A stretch of 64,000 nucleotides of DNA from Pseudoalteromonas espejiana DSM 9414 (GTDB lineage: Bacteria; Pseudomonadota; Gammaproteobacteria; Enterobacterales; Alteromonadaceae). Below, piece by piece: positions 24,782-35,247 of this stretch. The translations under genes and the position numbers were made by a program. Where the stretch lies: contig NZ_CP011028.1 of assembly GCF_002221525.1 (NCBI RefSeq), forward strand, positions 3,173,001-3,237,000, in the 5' to 3' direction. The notes beneath the pieces are model-generated. The model was given only the letters and a program-made list of their open reading frames with translations, was not told where the DNA came from and ran no database searches. The stretch's first letter is position 1. Every line of letters starts with the position of its first letter.

Positions 24782-26043
24782 TTCGTTAACCTCTCAGGCA
24801 ATGGCTTAGTTTTTTCATTCTTACTGTATACAAATAACAGTACGAAGAACATAAAGTAAGTCACAGTACAAATTTGAGAAATTATCGTTTTCATATCAGT
24901 TTGTGGCGTTGCACCCACCCAACCTAAAAGAACGAAAGTTACTACAAAACCTGCAATGTTCCATTTGTGGAAACCACAACGGTAACGAACCGATTTAACA
25001 CGTCCACGGTCAATCCACGGTAACAATGCGAGTACTACAATTGATGCACCCATTGCTGCAACACCGATAAGCTTATCAGGGATTGCACGTAAGATTGCAT
25101 AAAATGGTGTGAAGTACCAAACCGGGAAAATATGCTCTGGTGTTTTAAGTGGGTTTGCTGCTTCAAAGTTTGGCGCTTCTAAGAAGAAACCATTCATCGC
25201 AGGCATAAAGAATACAACCCAACAGAACAAGATTAAGAAACCAACCACGCCCACAATATCTTTAACTGTGTAGTACGGGTGGAACGGTATCGCATCAACA
25301 ATGTCTTTTTTGTTGGTGTAATACTCATGGAATTTAAATTTAGGCTTATCTTCTTCAGCCACAGTGCCTTTTTTACGTTTTATTTCAACACCGTCAGGGT
25401 TGTTTGAACCCACTTCGTGAAGGGCAACAATGTGTAAGAACACCAGAATAACAATAACGAGTGGTAGTGCAATAACGTGTAATGCAAAGAAGCGGTTAAG
25501 CGTTGCACCTGATATTACATAGTCACCACGGATCCAAAGTGTTAAGTCATCACCAATAACCGGAATAGCCCCGAATAATGAAATGATTACCTGTGCACCC
25601 CAGAACGACATTTGACCCCATGGTAATAAGTAACCCATGAAGGCTTCAGCCATTAATGCTAAGAAAATAAACATACCGAATAACCACAGTAATTCACGTG
25701 GTTTTTGGTAAGAACCGTAGATCATGCCACGGAACATATGCATATAAACAACGATGAAAAACGCAGATGCACCCGTTGAGTGTAAATAACGTAATAACCA
25801 ACCGTATTCTACATCACGCATGATGTACTCTACTGATGCGAAAGCACCTTCAGAAGAGGGAACAAAGTTCATCGTTAACCAAATACCCGTAAGGATTTGG
25901 TTTACTAGTACTAACATGGCTAACGAGCCAAAAAAGTACCAGAAGTTAAAGTTTTTAGGTGCTGGATACTGTGCAATGTGCATGTTCCAAACACGTGTCA
26001 TTGGGATACGGTCGTCAATCCAACCAACAATTTTACCAAACAT
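24778..26043 (-). CDS. petB: Ubiquinol-cytochrome c reductase, cytochrome b subunit
   Basis: 421-residue integral membrane subunit carrying both b haems and the quinol sites. Eight or nine helices; Qo-site segments GYLLPWGQMSFWGAQVI and PEHIFPVWYFTPFYAILR (the PEWY-type motif reads PVWY here) and paired haem-ligand His residues in LHSTGASAFFIVVYMHMFR and FALHVIALPLVIVILVFLHIVALH are visible. Full-length, not split into b6/IV. Shares one base with the petA stop. Confidence 0.97.
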   Translation of the reverse strand: MFGKIVGWIDDRIPMTRVWNMHIAQYPAPKNFNFWYFFGSLAMLVLVNQILTGIWLTMNFVPSSEGAFASVEYIMRDVEYGWLLRYLHSTGASAFFIVVYMHMFRGMIYGSYQKPRELLWLFGMFIFLALMAEAFMGYLLPWGQMSFWGAQVIISLFGAIPVIGDDLTLWIRGDYVISGATLNRFFALHVIALPLVIVILVFLHIVALHEVGSNNPDGVEIKRKKGTVAEEDKPKFKFHEYYTNKKDIVDAIPFHPYYTVKDIVGVVGFLILFCWVVFFMPAMNGFFLEAPNFEAANPLKTPEHIFPVWYFTPFYAILRAIPDKLIGVAAMGASIVVLALLPWIDRGRVKSVRYRCGFHKWNIAGFVVTFVLLGWVGATPQTDMKTIISQICTVTYFMFFVLLFVYSKNEKTKPLPERLTK

Positions 26044-26633
26044 TAGGCTACCCCTTTTTCTTCGCCCACTAAAATAGTGGTCTCATCAAGAAAAGTATAA
26101 GGTGGTACTTCTAAGTTCAATGGTGCAGGAACCGATTGAAATACTCGGCCAGCCATATCAAATTTAGAACCGTGACATGGACAGTAAAAACCATCATCAG
26201 TCCCTTCAACTTTTTCACTAAAGTTACCTTGGAAAAAGCCTGGAGAACACCCTAAATGCGTACAAATACCAACAGCGACAAAAATCTCTGGGCGTAATGA
26301 ACGGTAATCATTTGTTGATGATTCTAGTTGTTGTGGCTCTTGCGATTGCGGATCACGAAGTTGACCTTCATGTTCTTTCATCTGCTCAAGCATTTTAGGG
26401 GTACGTGATACAACCCATACAGGTTTACCACGCCACTCGACACGTATTAATTGTCCTGGCTCAAGTTTGCTGATATCTACTTCTACAGGCGCACCCGCAG
26501 ATTTAGCTCGCTCACTTGGATTCCAAGACGCAATAAAAGGAACAGCAGCCCCAGCCGCACCAACACCACCTACAACAGAGGTAGCTATGGTTAAAAAGCG
26601 ACGTCGGCCATTGTCTACAGGCGCATTGCTCAT
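26043..26633 (-). CDS. petA: Ubiquinol-cytochrome c reductase, Rieske iron-sulfur subunit
   Basis: 196 residues. A Tat-like N-terminus (GRRRFLTIATSVVGG) forms the anchor helix; the 2Fe-2S ligands are in CTHLGC (Cys124, His126) and CPCHGS (Cys151, His154), with Cys129 and Cys153 forming the stabilising disulfide. First gene of petABC; GGAG lies nine bases before the ATG. A 7-bp inverted repeat (26653-26677) lies just upstream. Confidence 0.97.
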   Translation of the reverse strand: MSNAPVDNGRRRFLTIATSVVGGVGAAGAAVPFIASWNPSERAKSAGAPVEVDISKLEPGQLIRVEWRGKPVWVVSRTPKMLEQMKEHEGQLRDPQSQEPQQLESSTNDYRSLRPEIFVAVGICTHLGCSPGFFQGNFSEKVEGTDDGFYCPCHGSKFDMAGRVFQSVPAPLNLEVPPYTFLDETTILVGEEKGVA

Positions 26634-26652
26634 CCACTTATCTCCACTATGA

Positions 26653-26677
26653 TTCTCAACACTTGCTATATTGAGAA
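26653..26677 (-). promoter_or_regulatory. Inverted repeat just upstream of petA
   Basis: TTCTCAA (26653-26659) and TTGAGAA (26671-26677) are exact inverse complements with an 11-bp spacer, 20-44 bp before the petA ATG. It could be an operator or an mRNA hairpin near the ribosome-binding site. It does not match FNR or ArcA consensus. Low confidence. Confidence 0.3.
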
Positions 26678-27140
26678 CATCAGTTACAGCAGGTTAATTT
26701 TTCGAAATTTTAAAATAGAAGCGATCATAATTAAAACCCTTGATTAAAACAAGGTTATTCACAGCCTCACGCTCGAATAACCCGACTTAACCAAAAGTTT
26801 GATAAAGTAAGCTCGAGAATAAAGCCGAATGACTATAATAGCGCTTCTGTAAAAACAATATACTGACCAAGATCAACCCCACTACGAGGAAACAGATAAA
26901 CTGTACATGGTGATGCTGAACTTGCGCATACTACTTGCCAGCCAATTGTAGCAAAAAATTCCACCAATTAACTGATGGATTTACACTAATTACGATAATT
27001 ATTTAACTTTTTTGCAGCGAACTGGGTATTTTTTAACTTTCGTACATTAAATACGCTGTAATTGTAAAATATGATCAGCGCCTAATTTTAAAAAGGCCAG
27101 CAAAAGGTAGGTAAGTGCTTAAATTTAAATACCAAAAACA
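26678..27140. other. Non-coding region between petA and rpsI
   Basis: About 460 bp of AT-rich sequence with no convincing reading frame on either strand. It must contain the petABC promoter, but I cannot place hexamers with confidence. Confidence 0.4.
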
Positions 27141-27166
27141 AAAAACCCAGCATAAGCTGGGTTTTT
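27141..27166 (-). terminator. Terminator of rplM-rpsI
   Basis: AAAAACCCAGC and GCTGGGTTTTT form an 11-bp stem with an ATAA loop, 21 nt after the rpsI stop. The same hairpin with the same loop and upstream A-rich flank recurs after rpmG at 61781-61806. Confidence 0.9.
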
Positions 27167-27187
27167 GAATTCTTGATAACGTAAAAA

Positions 27188-27577
27188 TTAACGTTTTGAG
27201 AACTGTGGACGCTTACGCGCTTTCTTAAGACCCACTTTCTTACGTTCAACTTTACGTGCATCACGTGTAACAAAACCTGCTTTACGAAGTTGTGGACGTA
27301 ATGACTCGTCAAACTCCATAAGTGCACGAGTGATACCGTGACGGATAGCACCAGCTTGACCAGTTGTACCACCACCGGCAACGGTGATGTGAAGGTCAAA
27401 TTTTTCAGTCATGTCAACAAGCTCAAGAGCTTGACGAACAACCATGCGTGCTGTTTCGCGACCAAAGTACTCTTCTAAAGAGCGCTTGTTGATTACGATG
27501 TTACCAGTGCCTGGGCGTAAGAATACGCGAGCACTTGAACTTTTACGACGACCTGTACCGTAGTATTGATTTGCCAT
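27188..27577 (-). CDS. rpsI: 30S ribosomal protein S9
   Basis: 129 residues, standard length. [19 protein letters not shown] at the start, [19 protein letters not shown] in the middle and the basic C-terminal tail ending in [12 protein letters not shown], whose last residues reach the P-site tRNA. Eleven bp after rplM in the conserved two-gene operon, with GGAGC before the ATG. Confidence 0.98.
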   Translation of the reverse strand: MANQYYGTGRRKSSSARVFLRPGTGNIVINKRSLEEYFGRETARMVVRQALELVDMTEKFDLHITVAGGGTTGQAGAIRHGITRALMEFDESLRPQLRKAGFVTRDARKVERKKVGLKKARKRPQFSKR

Positions 27578-27588
27578 GATAGTGCTCC

Positions 27589-28017
27589 TTAAATGTCTAG
27601 AACCTGAGGCTGTTGTGCAGCATGATTGTGCTCAGTACCTGCGTAAACTTTAAGTTTACGGTACATAGCGCGGCCTAAAGGACCACGTGGCAACATGCCT
27701 TTTACAGCTTTCTCGATGATCATTTCAGGCTTTGCAGCTTGAAGTTTATCAAAAGTAGTAGACTTAAGACCACCTGGGAAACCAGAGTGAGCGTAGTACA
27801 CTTTATCTTTGAATTTGTTACCAGTTACAGTAACTTTCTCAGCGTTGATAACGATGATGTAATCACCAGTATCTACGTGTGGAGTGTATTCAGCTTTGTG
27901 CTTACCGCGTAGGCGATGAGCGATTTCAGTAGCGATGCGACCTAAAGTTTTACCTTCAGCGTCAACTACGTACCAGTCACGTTTTACTGTTTCTGGTTTA
28001 GCAACAAACGTTTTCAT
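27589..28017 (-). CDS. rplM: 50S ribosomal protein L13
   Basis: 142 residues, an exact match to the usual length; motifs [38 protein letters not shown] and [21 protein letters not shown]13 binds 23S rRNA early in assembly and in E. coli represses its own operon through the mRNA leader; a leader of about 150 nt is present here. Confidence 0.98.
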   Translation of the reverse strand: MKTFVAKPETVKRDWYVVDAEGKTLGRIATEIAHRLRGKHKAEYTPHVDTGDYIIVINAEKVTVTGNKFKDKVYYAHSGFPGGLKSTTFDKLQAAKPEMIIEKAVKGMLPRGPLGRAMYRKLKVYAGTEHNHAAQQPQVLDI

Positions 28018-28178
28018 TTATAAAAATCCAATGTTTTTCAATTAAAACCACAGGCAGTTATTATTAACTACCGCTCTAAGTATGCTATAACCCCTTCGAG
28101 TTTTAGACTTTCGCGCCGCTCACAAGTGGCTAAACTATATGAGGACATAGAACGCAACGTGGCAGACGCGGGAGTATA
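28018..28178 (-). promoter_or_regulatory. rplM promoter and leader
   Basis: An extended -10 box (TGGTATACT; hexamer at 28178-28173 on the minus strand) would start a leader of roughly 150 nt. A hairpin GGTAGTTA (28072-28065) / TAACTGCC (28060-28053) with an AUAA loop lies about 35-55 nt before the ATG. L13 autoregulation through the leader is known in E. coli; whether this hairpin is the target is inference. Confidence 0.45.
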
Positions 28179-28302
28179 CCAGCACTTAAAACACATTGCT
28201 ACCGAGCGGTTGTTTTTTCCACAAGAAAATTACAAAAATTTGTGTATTTAAGTAAAAGCTAAAATAAGGCAGCTTTATAAAGTAATTACTGCCTTATTAA
28301 AG

Positions 28303-29391
28303 TTAAGCTAAATGCTCTTTTGCTAAATACTCTAAAGACTGCATTTCTTGTAGGCGGCTAATACAACGCTTAAATTCGAAATTAAGGTTGCCTTGTGTAT
28401 AAAGCTCTGCGATGGGCTGCTCAGCAGAAATAATTAAGGTTACGTGGCGCTCATAAAATTCATCAACTAAGGCAATAAAGCGCCTTGCGGCATCATCGTT
28501 ATTTTGCCCTAGCTGTTTTACGTTAGAAATAATAACCGTATTGTATAAGCGGCTAATTTCCATGTAATCAACTTGGCTACGAGCCGTTTCGCACAATTCG
28601 CTAAATTCAAACATCACTACACATTTAGCCACTTTGCGCGTGTTGATTAAGCGCCCTTCAATTTCAATCGGTTGGTCAAGCTCTCCTGCTTCTGGTGAGA
28701 GTTTATCAAAGTATTCAAATAAGTTTTTATCAGCTTGCTCATCTAGCGGGCTATGAAAAATCTCTGCTTGCTCAAGCGTTCGCAGCCGATAGTCAATCCC
28801 CGAATCTACATTAACTATTTCTGTATTGGCTTTAACAAGCTCTATGGCTGGGACAAAACGCGCACGCTGCAGGCCATTTTTATATAAATCATCGGGTACT
28901 ATATTAGATGTAGCCACAAGCACTATATTACGCGCAAATAACGCCTGCATTAAGCCGCCGAGTAACATGGCATCGGTAATGTCTTGTACAAAAAATTCGT
29001 CAAAGCAAATAATATCGGTTTCGGCTTTAAATATGTCGGCAACTATTTCTAGTGGGTTACTTTTATTATTTAATTTTTTTAACTCATCGTGTACACGGTG
29101 CATAAAGCGGTGAAAGTGCACACGCATTTTTCGCTTGCCTGGCAACGCTTCGTAAAAAGTATCCACTAAATAGGTTTTACCACGCCCTACGCCCCCCCAA
29201 AAATAAAGCCCTTTAATTGGATCGGGTTCGCTTTTATCAAAAAGCTTTGCAAAAAAGCCTTTTTGTTTTGGCTTTTCGCTGGTTAGGTCATCGTATAAAC
29301 GTTGTAAATGGCGCACTGCATTTTCTTGTGCTTGGTCATGTACAAAGTCATCGCGCTTAAGATCTTGCTGATAGGTTTGCCAAGGAGTCAT
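28303..29391 (-). CDS. zapE: Cell division protein ZapE (AFG1-like ATPase)
   Basis: 362-residue P-loop ATPase that associates with FtsZ rings under stress. Walker A GGVGRGKT, Walker B ICFDEFFVQDITDAMLL and sensor segment VLVATSNIVPDDLYKNGLQRARF are clear. Divergent from zapG and next to degQ-degS, a conserved gammaproteobacterial arrangement. Confidence 0.95.
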   Translation of the reverse strand: MTPWQTYQQDLKRDDFVHDQAQENAVRHLQRLYDDLTSEKPKQKGFFAKLFDKSEPDPIKGLYFWGGVGRGKTYLVDTFYEALPGKRKMRVHFHRFMHRVHDELKKLNNKSNPLEIVADIFKAETDIICFDEFFVQDITDAMLLGGLMQALFARNIVLVATSNIVPDDLYKNGLQRARFVPAIELVKANTEIVNVDSGIDYRLRTLEQAEIFHSPLDEQADKNLFEYFDKLSPEAGELDQPIEIEGRLINTRKVAKCVVMFEFSELCETARSQVDYMEISRLYNTVIISNVKQLGQNNDDAARRFIALVDEFYERHVTLIISAEQPIAELYTQGNLNFEFKRCISRLQEMQSLEYLAKEHLA

Positions 29392-29525
29392 ATCTAATTA
29401 CATTTAAAACACAGTTTAATTTGCACAACATATTAACACGCATCTTAACTCGGGGTATATTACCCATAGTATGATTTATATTTGAATCAGGCATTCTTAG
29501 ATATTTTTCCCAAAGGGGTAGAGTT

Positions 29526-29969
29526 ATGGGCACAGTTACGTGGGTAGGTTTAATTATTATTGCCGCTGTAGTGGCATTTTTTGCAGGTGCATTTGTTACT
29601 AAAAAGCAATTTAAGCAAGATGAATTAAAAGAGCAAGCTGAAGAAGCACAAAATGCACTAGAGCAATATCGTCAAGATGTGGCCGATCATTTAGCTAGCA
29701 CTGGCAAGCTGGTTAGTAAAATGAAAGAAAACTATGACCAACTACTCAGTCATGTTGAAGAGACTAACCAACTATTATTAGAAGATAAAAATAAGGCACC
29801 TAGCGAGCCGTTTTTCTCTAAAGAGACCACAGAGCAATTACAAGCGTCTTTAAAAGAGCGCGATATTGACCGCTCATCGGCACAAGCACAACCTGCTGAT
29901 TACGTATCGGGCGAATCTGGTTTATTTGCTGGTCAAAATGCTAGTTCAAAACAAGCTAAAGCCTCTTAA
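29526..29969 (+). CDS. zapG: YhcB/ZapG, DUF1043 cell-envelope protein
   Basis: 147 residues: one N-terminal membrane helix (VTWVGLIIIAAVVAFFAGAFVTKK) and a long cytoplasmic coiled coil with HxxxTGKLVSKMKENYDQLLSHVEETNQLLL. In E. coli the protein links envelope growth and division. AAGGGG lies seven to twelve bases before the ATG. Adjacent to zapE, degQ and degS as in enterics. Confidence 0.93.
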   Translation: MGTVTWVGLIIIAAVVAFFAGAFVTKKQFKQDELKEQAEEAQNALEQYRQDVADHLASTGKLVSKMKENYDQLLSHVEETNQLLLEDKNKAPSEPFFSKETTEQLQASLKERDIDRSSAQAQPADYVSGESGLFAGQNASSKQAKAS

Positions 29970-30061
29970 CACACTGAGTGCGCTAAAAAGTTAGTACTAT
30001 CTTGATGAACTTTTTTTTGACCCCATAGTCTTTAAATGTAACAGCTTTATATTTAAATTCG

Positions 30062-30086
30062 AAAAGGCTGCTTATGCAGCCTTTTT
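30062..30086 (+). terminator. Terminator after zapG
   Basis: AAAAGGCTGC (30062-30071), loop TTAT, GCAGCCTTTT (30076-30085) and a T-run. It lies between zapG and degQ; the in-frame TTG at 30085 is inside it, which argues against using that codon as the degQ start. Confidence 0.9.
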
Positions 30087-30117
30087 GCTTTCTTGTGATG
30101 TGGAGTACACCCTAACT

Positions 30118-31470
30118 ATGAAAATGAAATTATCACTTATTAGTGCTGCAATCTTATCAACGAGCTTATTACTAAGCCCTATGGCCTCTTACGCAAAACT
30201 GCCAATTGCAGTTAATGGCCAACAGTTACCTACACTTGCACCTATGCTTGAGCAAATTACCCCCGGAGTTGTAAGTATTCAGGTTTCTGGCTCAAAAGAA
30301 GTTCGTCGTCGTGCAGACCCGCTTGAATTCTTTTTTGGTAACCCACAGCCTCGTAGCCAAAAGCGCCAATTTAGCGGCTTAGGCTCGGGTGTTATTATTG
30401 ACGCCGACGAAGGCTATGTAGTTACCAATAACCATGTAATTCAAGATGCTGAAAAAATGGTGGTTACCCTTGAAGATGGCCGCGAATTTGAAGCCACAAA
30501 AATTGGTACCGATAAAGAATCTGATATCGCACTATTACAAATAGATGCAGATGACTTAACTGAAGTTAAACTTGCTAACTCTGACAAACTTCGAGTTGGC
30601 GACTTTGCTGTAGCCATTGGTAACCCGTTTGGTTTAAGCCATACAGTAACCTCGGGTATTGTAAGTGCGCTTGGCCGCAGTGGTTTAAACATTGAAGGCT
30701 ATGAAGACTTTATTCAAACCGATGCTGCTATTAACCAAGGTAACTCGGGCGGAGCATTAGTTAATTTAAATGGTGAATTAATTGGTATTAATACTGCTAT
30801 TTTAGGTGCCTCGGGTGGCAATGTAGGCATTGGCTTTGCTATTCCATCAAACATGATGAAAAACTTAGTTGACCAAATTATTGAGCACGGTGAAGTCCGT
30901 CGAGGATCACTGGGTATTTCTGGTCGTCCACTGGATGCAGGCCTTGCTAAAGCGCAGCAACTTGACGTAAAACAAGGTGCTTACGTTATGCAAGTAATGG
31001 ATGATACCGCAGCAAGTAAGGCAGGTATTAAAGCAGGCGATGTAATTATTAGCATTAATGGTAGCGATATTAGTGGCTTCCACGAGCTGCGCAGTAAAAT
31101 AGCGACATTAGGTGAAGGCCGCGAAGTTAAATTAGGCATTTATCGCGATGGTAAAGTTAAAACTGTAAACGTAACCCTTGATGGTGCATCTGGCGTAACG
31201 GCTGCAGGCGACGAACTACATCCTGCTTTCCAAGGTGCAGAGCTTGAAAACGTGCAAAAAAATGGTAACAAGGGTATTGAGGTGACAACAGTAGACCCTC
31301 GCTCTCCATCAGCTCGCGTAGGGCTTGAAGAAGGTGATGTTATCGTTCAAGTAAACCGCCAACGCGTAGAAAACATTCGTCAAATGAACAAAATTATTGA
31401 AGACACACAAGGCAATATTGTTTTAGGTGTTAAGCGTGGCAGAGAGTCTATCTTTGTGCTTATTCAATAG
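30118..31470 (+). CDS. degQ: Periplasmic serine endoprotease DegQ (HtrA family)
   Basis: 450 residues: signal peptide (cleaved near ASYA-KLP, about residue 26), trypsin-like protease with catalytic His106 (TNNHVIQD), Asp136 (ESDIALLQI) and Ser210 (NQGNSGGALVN), then two PDZ domains (about 260-350 and 370-450). Degrades or refolds misfolded periplasmic proteins; the two PDZ domains distinguish it from DegS next door. The ATG at 30118 gives a normal signal peptide; GGAG lies rather far (12 nt) upstream. Confidence 0.95.
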   Translation: MKMKLSLISAAILSTSLLLSPMASYAKLPIAVNGQQLPTLAPMLEQITPGVVSIQVSGSKEVRRRADPLEFFFGNPQPRSQKRQFSGLGSGVIIDADEGYVVTNNHVIQDAEKMVVTLEDGREFEATKIGTDKESDIALLQIDADDLTEVKLANSDKLRVGDFAVAIGNPFGLSHTVTSGIVSALGRSGLNIEGYEDFIQTDAAINQGNSGGALVNLNGELIGINTAILGASGGNVGIGFAIPSNMMKNLVDQIIEHGEVRRGSLGISGRPLDAGLAKAQQLDVKQGAYVMQVMDDTAASKAGIKAGDVIISINGSDISGFHELRSKIATLGEGREVKLGIYRDGKVKTVNVTLDGASGVTAAGDELHPAFQGAELENVQKNGNKGIEVTTVDPRSPSARVGLEEGDVIVQVNRQRVENIRQMNKIIEDTQGNIVLGVKRGRESIFVLIQ

Positions 31471-31493
31471 TAAATAAGTAATAATATTACAAT

Positions 31494-31530
31494 AAAAATA
31501 ACAGCAGCACTTGCCGCTGTTATTTTTTTT
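31494..31530 (+). terminator. Terminator after degQ
   Basis: AAAAATAACAGC (31494-31505) pairs with GCTGTTATTTTT (31516-31527), 10-nt loop, T8 tail. It separates degQ from degS. Confidence 0.9.
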
Positions 31531-31570
31531 GTGCCATCATAAAGAATTGCTCACTAATAATAAGAATCTT

Positions 31571-32653
31571 GTGCTGAAATTACTAAAATTTGTACTTCCC
31601 CCGTTATTTGTAGGTTTAGGTATCGCTTTTTTAGTGGTTTTTTTCAGCCCTAACATGCGTGCATCTTTATTGCCCAATGTACCACTACCTAGCGCTATGA
31701 GCTCAAACCACCTTAGCTTTGCCGATGCAGTAAAACGTGCAGCCCCATCTGTAGTGACTATTTTTTCTGAAAGCATCTCTAAAGAGCCGCGCTACAAACA
31801 GCAAAACACCGTACAAGAGCTAGGCTCGGGTGTGATTATGGCCCAAGATGGATACATACTAACTAACTACCATGTCATTAATAATGCCGATCAAATTTTG
31901 GTTATATTAACCGATGGCAGACGCTTTTTTGATGTGCAACTTATTGGCTTTGACACAATTACAGACTTAGCACTGCTTAAAATTAATGCTGACCACCTAC
32001 CTGTTATTCCTGTTAACGATAGTTACACCACAAGCGTGGGTGATGTAGTTTTAGCTATTGGTAATCCGCTTAATTTAGGTCAAACAATTACCCAAGGTAT
32101 AATAAGTGCTACGGGTAAACAAAAAATTACTGATAGTCCTTATAACAATCTACTTCAAATGGATGCTGCAATTAACGTAGGTAACTCTGGCGGCGCACTG
32201 GTTAACTCAAATGGCGATTTAGTCGGAATAACATCGGCACAATTTAAAACCCGCGAAAACTTAAATATTCAGGGTATATTTTTTGCGGTTCCCTATTCGC
32301 TTGCCAAAGAGGTTATGGCAAAACTTATACGCCATGGTCGTGTGGTACGTGGTTATTTAGGCTTTGAAGGCACTGCGGTTGATAGCACAGGGAAAGAAGT
32401 AAACGACAGCCTAACTCCTGTAGCAGGCATGCGCATCACAAACCTAGACCCATTAGGGCCAGCCTGGCAAGCGGGTATTGAAGAGCAAGATATCGTTATA
32501 AAAATTGCCGGTTTATCTGTGGCTAATCCACAAAAAGTACTCGAAAAAATAGGCAATACCGAGCCTGGTAAAGAAATAGAGTTTGAGCTTTACCGCAGCG
32601 GTAAAGTAGAAAAAATAATGGTTACAGTAGCAGAGCTTGAGACTAAACTATAG
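31571..32653 (+). CDS. degS: Site-1 protease DegS, sigma-E pathway
   Basis: Inner-membrane-anchored protease that cleaves anti-sigma factor RseA when outer-membrane protein C-termini bind its PDZ domain. 360 residues: uncleaved anchor helix (about 5-26), protease domain with His101, Asp132 and Ser206 (NVGNSGGALVN), and a single PDZ domain (about 255-355). The GTG at 31571 is chosen because the frame's earlier TTG (31511) lies inside the degQ terminator loop. Ribosome-binding site weak (TAAGA). Confidence 0.94.
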   Translation: MLKLLKFVLPPLFVGLGIAFLVVFFSPNMRASLLPNVPLPSAMSSNHLSFADAVKRAAPSVVTIFSESISKEPRYKQQNTVQELGSGVIMAQDGYILTNYHVINNADQILVILTDGRRFFDVQLIGFDTITDLALLKINADHLPVIPVNDSYTTSVGDVVLAIGNPLNLGQTITQGIISATGKQKITDSPYNNLLQMDAAINVGNSGGALVNSNGDLVGITSAQFKTRENLNIQGIFFAVPYSLAKEVMAKLIRHGRVVRGYLGFEGTAVDSTGKEVNDSLTPVAGMRITNLDPLGPAWQAGIEEQDIVIKIAGLSVANPQKVLEKIGNTEPGKEIEFELYRSGKVEKIMVTVAELETKL

Positions 32654-32668
32654 TTTGCTTGTAGCATT

Positions 32669-32706
32669 AAAAAGGTCGGATAGCATACGCATATCCGACC
32701 TTTTTT
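32669..32706. terminator. Bidirectional terminator between degS and murA
   Basis: AAAAAGGTCGGATA and TATCCGACCTTTTTT form a 14-bp stem around a 9-nt loop with T-runs on both strands, serving the convergent degS and murA transcripts. Confidence 0.92.
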
Positions 32707-32739
32707 AGCTTTTAGCAAAACGAATGCAACACGCTAATA

Positions 32740-34008
<1,269 letters not shown>

Positions 34009-34012
34009 TTAA

Positions 34013-34270
34013 CTATTGAGGTAAAATAAATTTTTGTTCACGCTTCCACTCAGTTGGCGTAAATGCACGAATAGATACAGCGTGAATTGTACCGTCTGAA
34101 ATAGTATTCATTAATGGGCCATAAACTAGCTGTTGCTTTTTAACGCGGCTTAAACCGTCAAAGCACTCGCCTACTGCGATTACTTCATAATGACTACCAT
34201 TGGCTTTTACTTTTACTTCAGTTAATTGAAGTTCGTCGCGTAATAACGTTTCGACTTGGCTAGTTTCCAT
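34013..34270 (-). CDS. ibaG: BolA-family protein IbaG
   Basis: 85 residues; BolA fold with [29 protein letters not shown] and [10 protein letters not shown]. BolA proteins bind [2Fe-2S] together with monothiol glutaredoxins. The ATG at 34270 matches E. coli IbaG; an in-frame GTG at 34279 overlapping the mlaB stop would add three residues. Its location between mlaB and murA is strongly conserved. Confidence 0.93.
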   Translation of the reverse strand: METSQVETLLRDELQLTEVKVKANGSHYEVIAVGECFDGLSRVKKQQLVYGPLMNTISDGTIHAVSIRAFTPTEWKREQKFILPQ

Positions 34271-34275
34271 AACTC

Positions 34276-34569
34276 TCACTCAAATAAAGTTGTAACCTGA
34301 CCTAATTGCATTAAGTTTTGCAATTGTTCAGGTGGATTTTGCAATTCAAGGCGAGTGCCTTGTTGCTTAAATTCAGCAAAAGAGTGAATTAACCAAGCTA
34401 AGCCCGCTGTGTCAACCCTCATTACCTCACAAAGGTCAAAATAGATGGTTTTATGCTTACTTAGTGACTTGGTGTTCAGAAGTCGTTCATTGCCAATTGA
34501 GCTACGGGTAAGTTCACCACTTACCCTGTAGTGTTGCTCATCTACTTGGCTAATTGCCAATTTAGTCAT
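34276..34569 (-). CDS. mlaB: Phospholipid transport protein MlaB (STAS domain)
   Basis: 97-residue cytoplasmic STAS-domain protein that stabilises the MlaFE ABC complex. Features [25 protein letters not shown], the STAS helix with the conserved Thr in DTAGLAW. Overlaps mlaC by 8 bp. Confidence 0.93.
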   Translation of the reverse strand: MTKLAISQVDEQHYRVSGELTRSSIGNERLLNTKSLSKHKTIYFDLCEVMRVDTAGLAWLIHSFAEFKQQGTRLELQNPPEQLQNLMQLGQVTTLFE

Positions 34570-35242
34570 TGGTATTGCTACCTCTAAACTGCACAGGTAA
34601 CTGGCTCTTTTGCTCTAATAATTTACTTACGTGTGCAATACCTTGCTGGCGTAAAATACCTTGTAGCTCACTTTGCTTTGCATCGAGTAAGCTAATTCCT
34701 TCTGCGATCATATCGTATGCGCGCCATTCACCACTGCGGTCTTCGCGTACTTTAAAATCAATTTTAATATCTGGTTTACCATCTTCTGTAATTTTAGTTT
34801 TAACCACAACTACGTCTTTACCTTTAAATGGCTGCTCGGCGCCAAACTCCACGTGTTGATCGGTGTATTGAGTAAACACACCGGCGTAGGTTGCTACTAA
34901 ATAGCTTCTAAAGGCACCTATAAACTCTTGAATTTCTTTAATTGCTTGTGCTTTTTCAGCTTCATCAGTAATTGCACGCACCTTTGACACTTCGCTACCT
35001 AATACGCGCAGTGCAGCATATTTGTAGTCGATGTAAGGCATAAGCTCTTCTTCTACAATAACACGAAGGTGCTCTTTATCTTTACTGATTAGCGGTTGAT
35101 CTTTTTTAATGCGCTCAAACGTGTGCTCAGATACTTTTCGCACCATTTTATTAGGATCGGTAAGCTGAACCTCTGCGGCACTTACAGTACTTGTAACTAA
35201 GGTTGCACCTAGTGCAATAACGGCTAAAAACTGTTTCAACAT
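34562..35242 (-). CDS. mlaC: Periplasmic phospholipid-binding protein MlaC
   Basis: 226 residues with a signal peptide (cleaved near VSA-AEV, about residue 23) and the MlaC/Ttg2D fold (YIDYKYAALRVLGSE, FRSYLVATYAGVFTQY, GISLLDAKQSELQGILRQQGI). It ferries phospholipids between the outer-membrane MlaA complex and MlaFEDB. Confidence 0.96.
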   Translation of the reverse strand: MLKQFLAVIALGATLVTSTVSAAEVQLTDPNKMVRKVSEHTFERIKKDQPLISKDKEHLRVIVEEELMPYIDYKYAALRVLGSEVSKVRAITDEAEKAQAIKEIQEFIGAFRSYLVATYAGVFTQYTDQHVEFGAEQPFKGKDVVVVKTKITEDGKPDIKIDFKVREDRSGEWRAYDMIAEGISLLDAKQSELQGILRQQGIAHVSKLLEQKSQLPVQFRGSNTND

Positions 35243-35247
35243 AATAA

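Noticed and set aside
27088..27399. 103-codon frame overlapping rpsI on the same strand
   Set aside because: Out-of-frame shadow of rpsI that runs into the terminator; rpsI is certain.
31511..31570. TTG start 20 codons earlier for DegS
   Set aside because: The codon lies in the loop of the degQ terminator and would precede the membrane anchor with a non-homologous extension.
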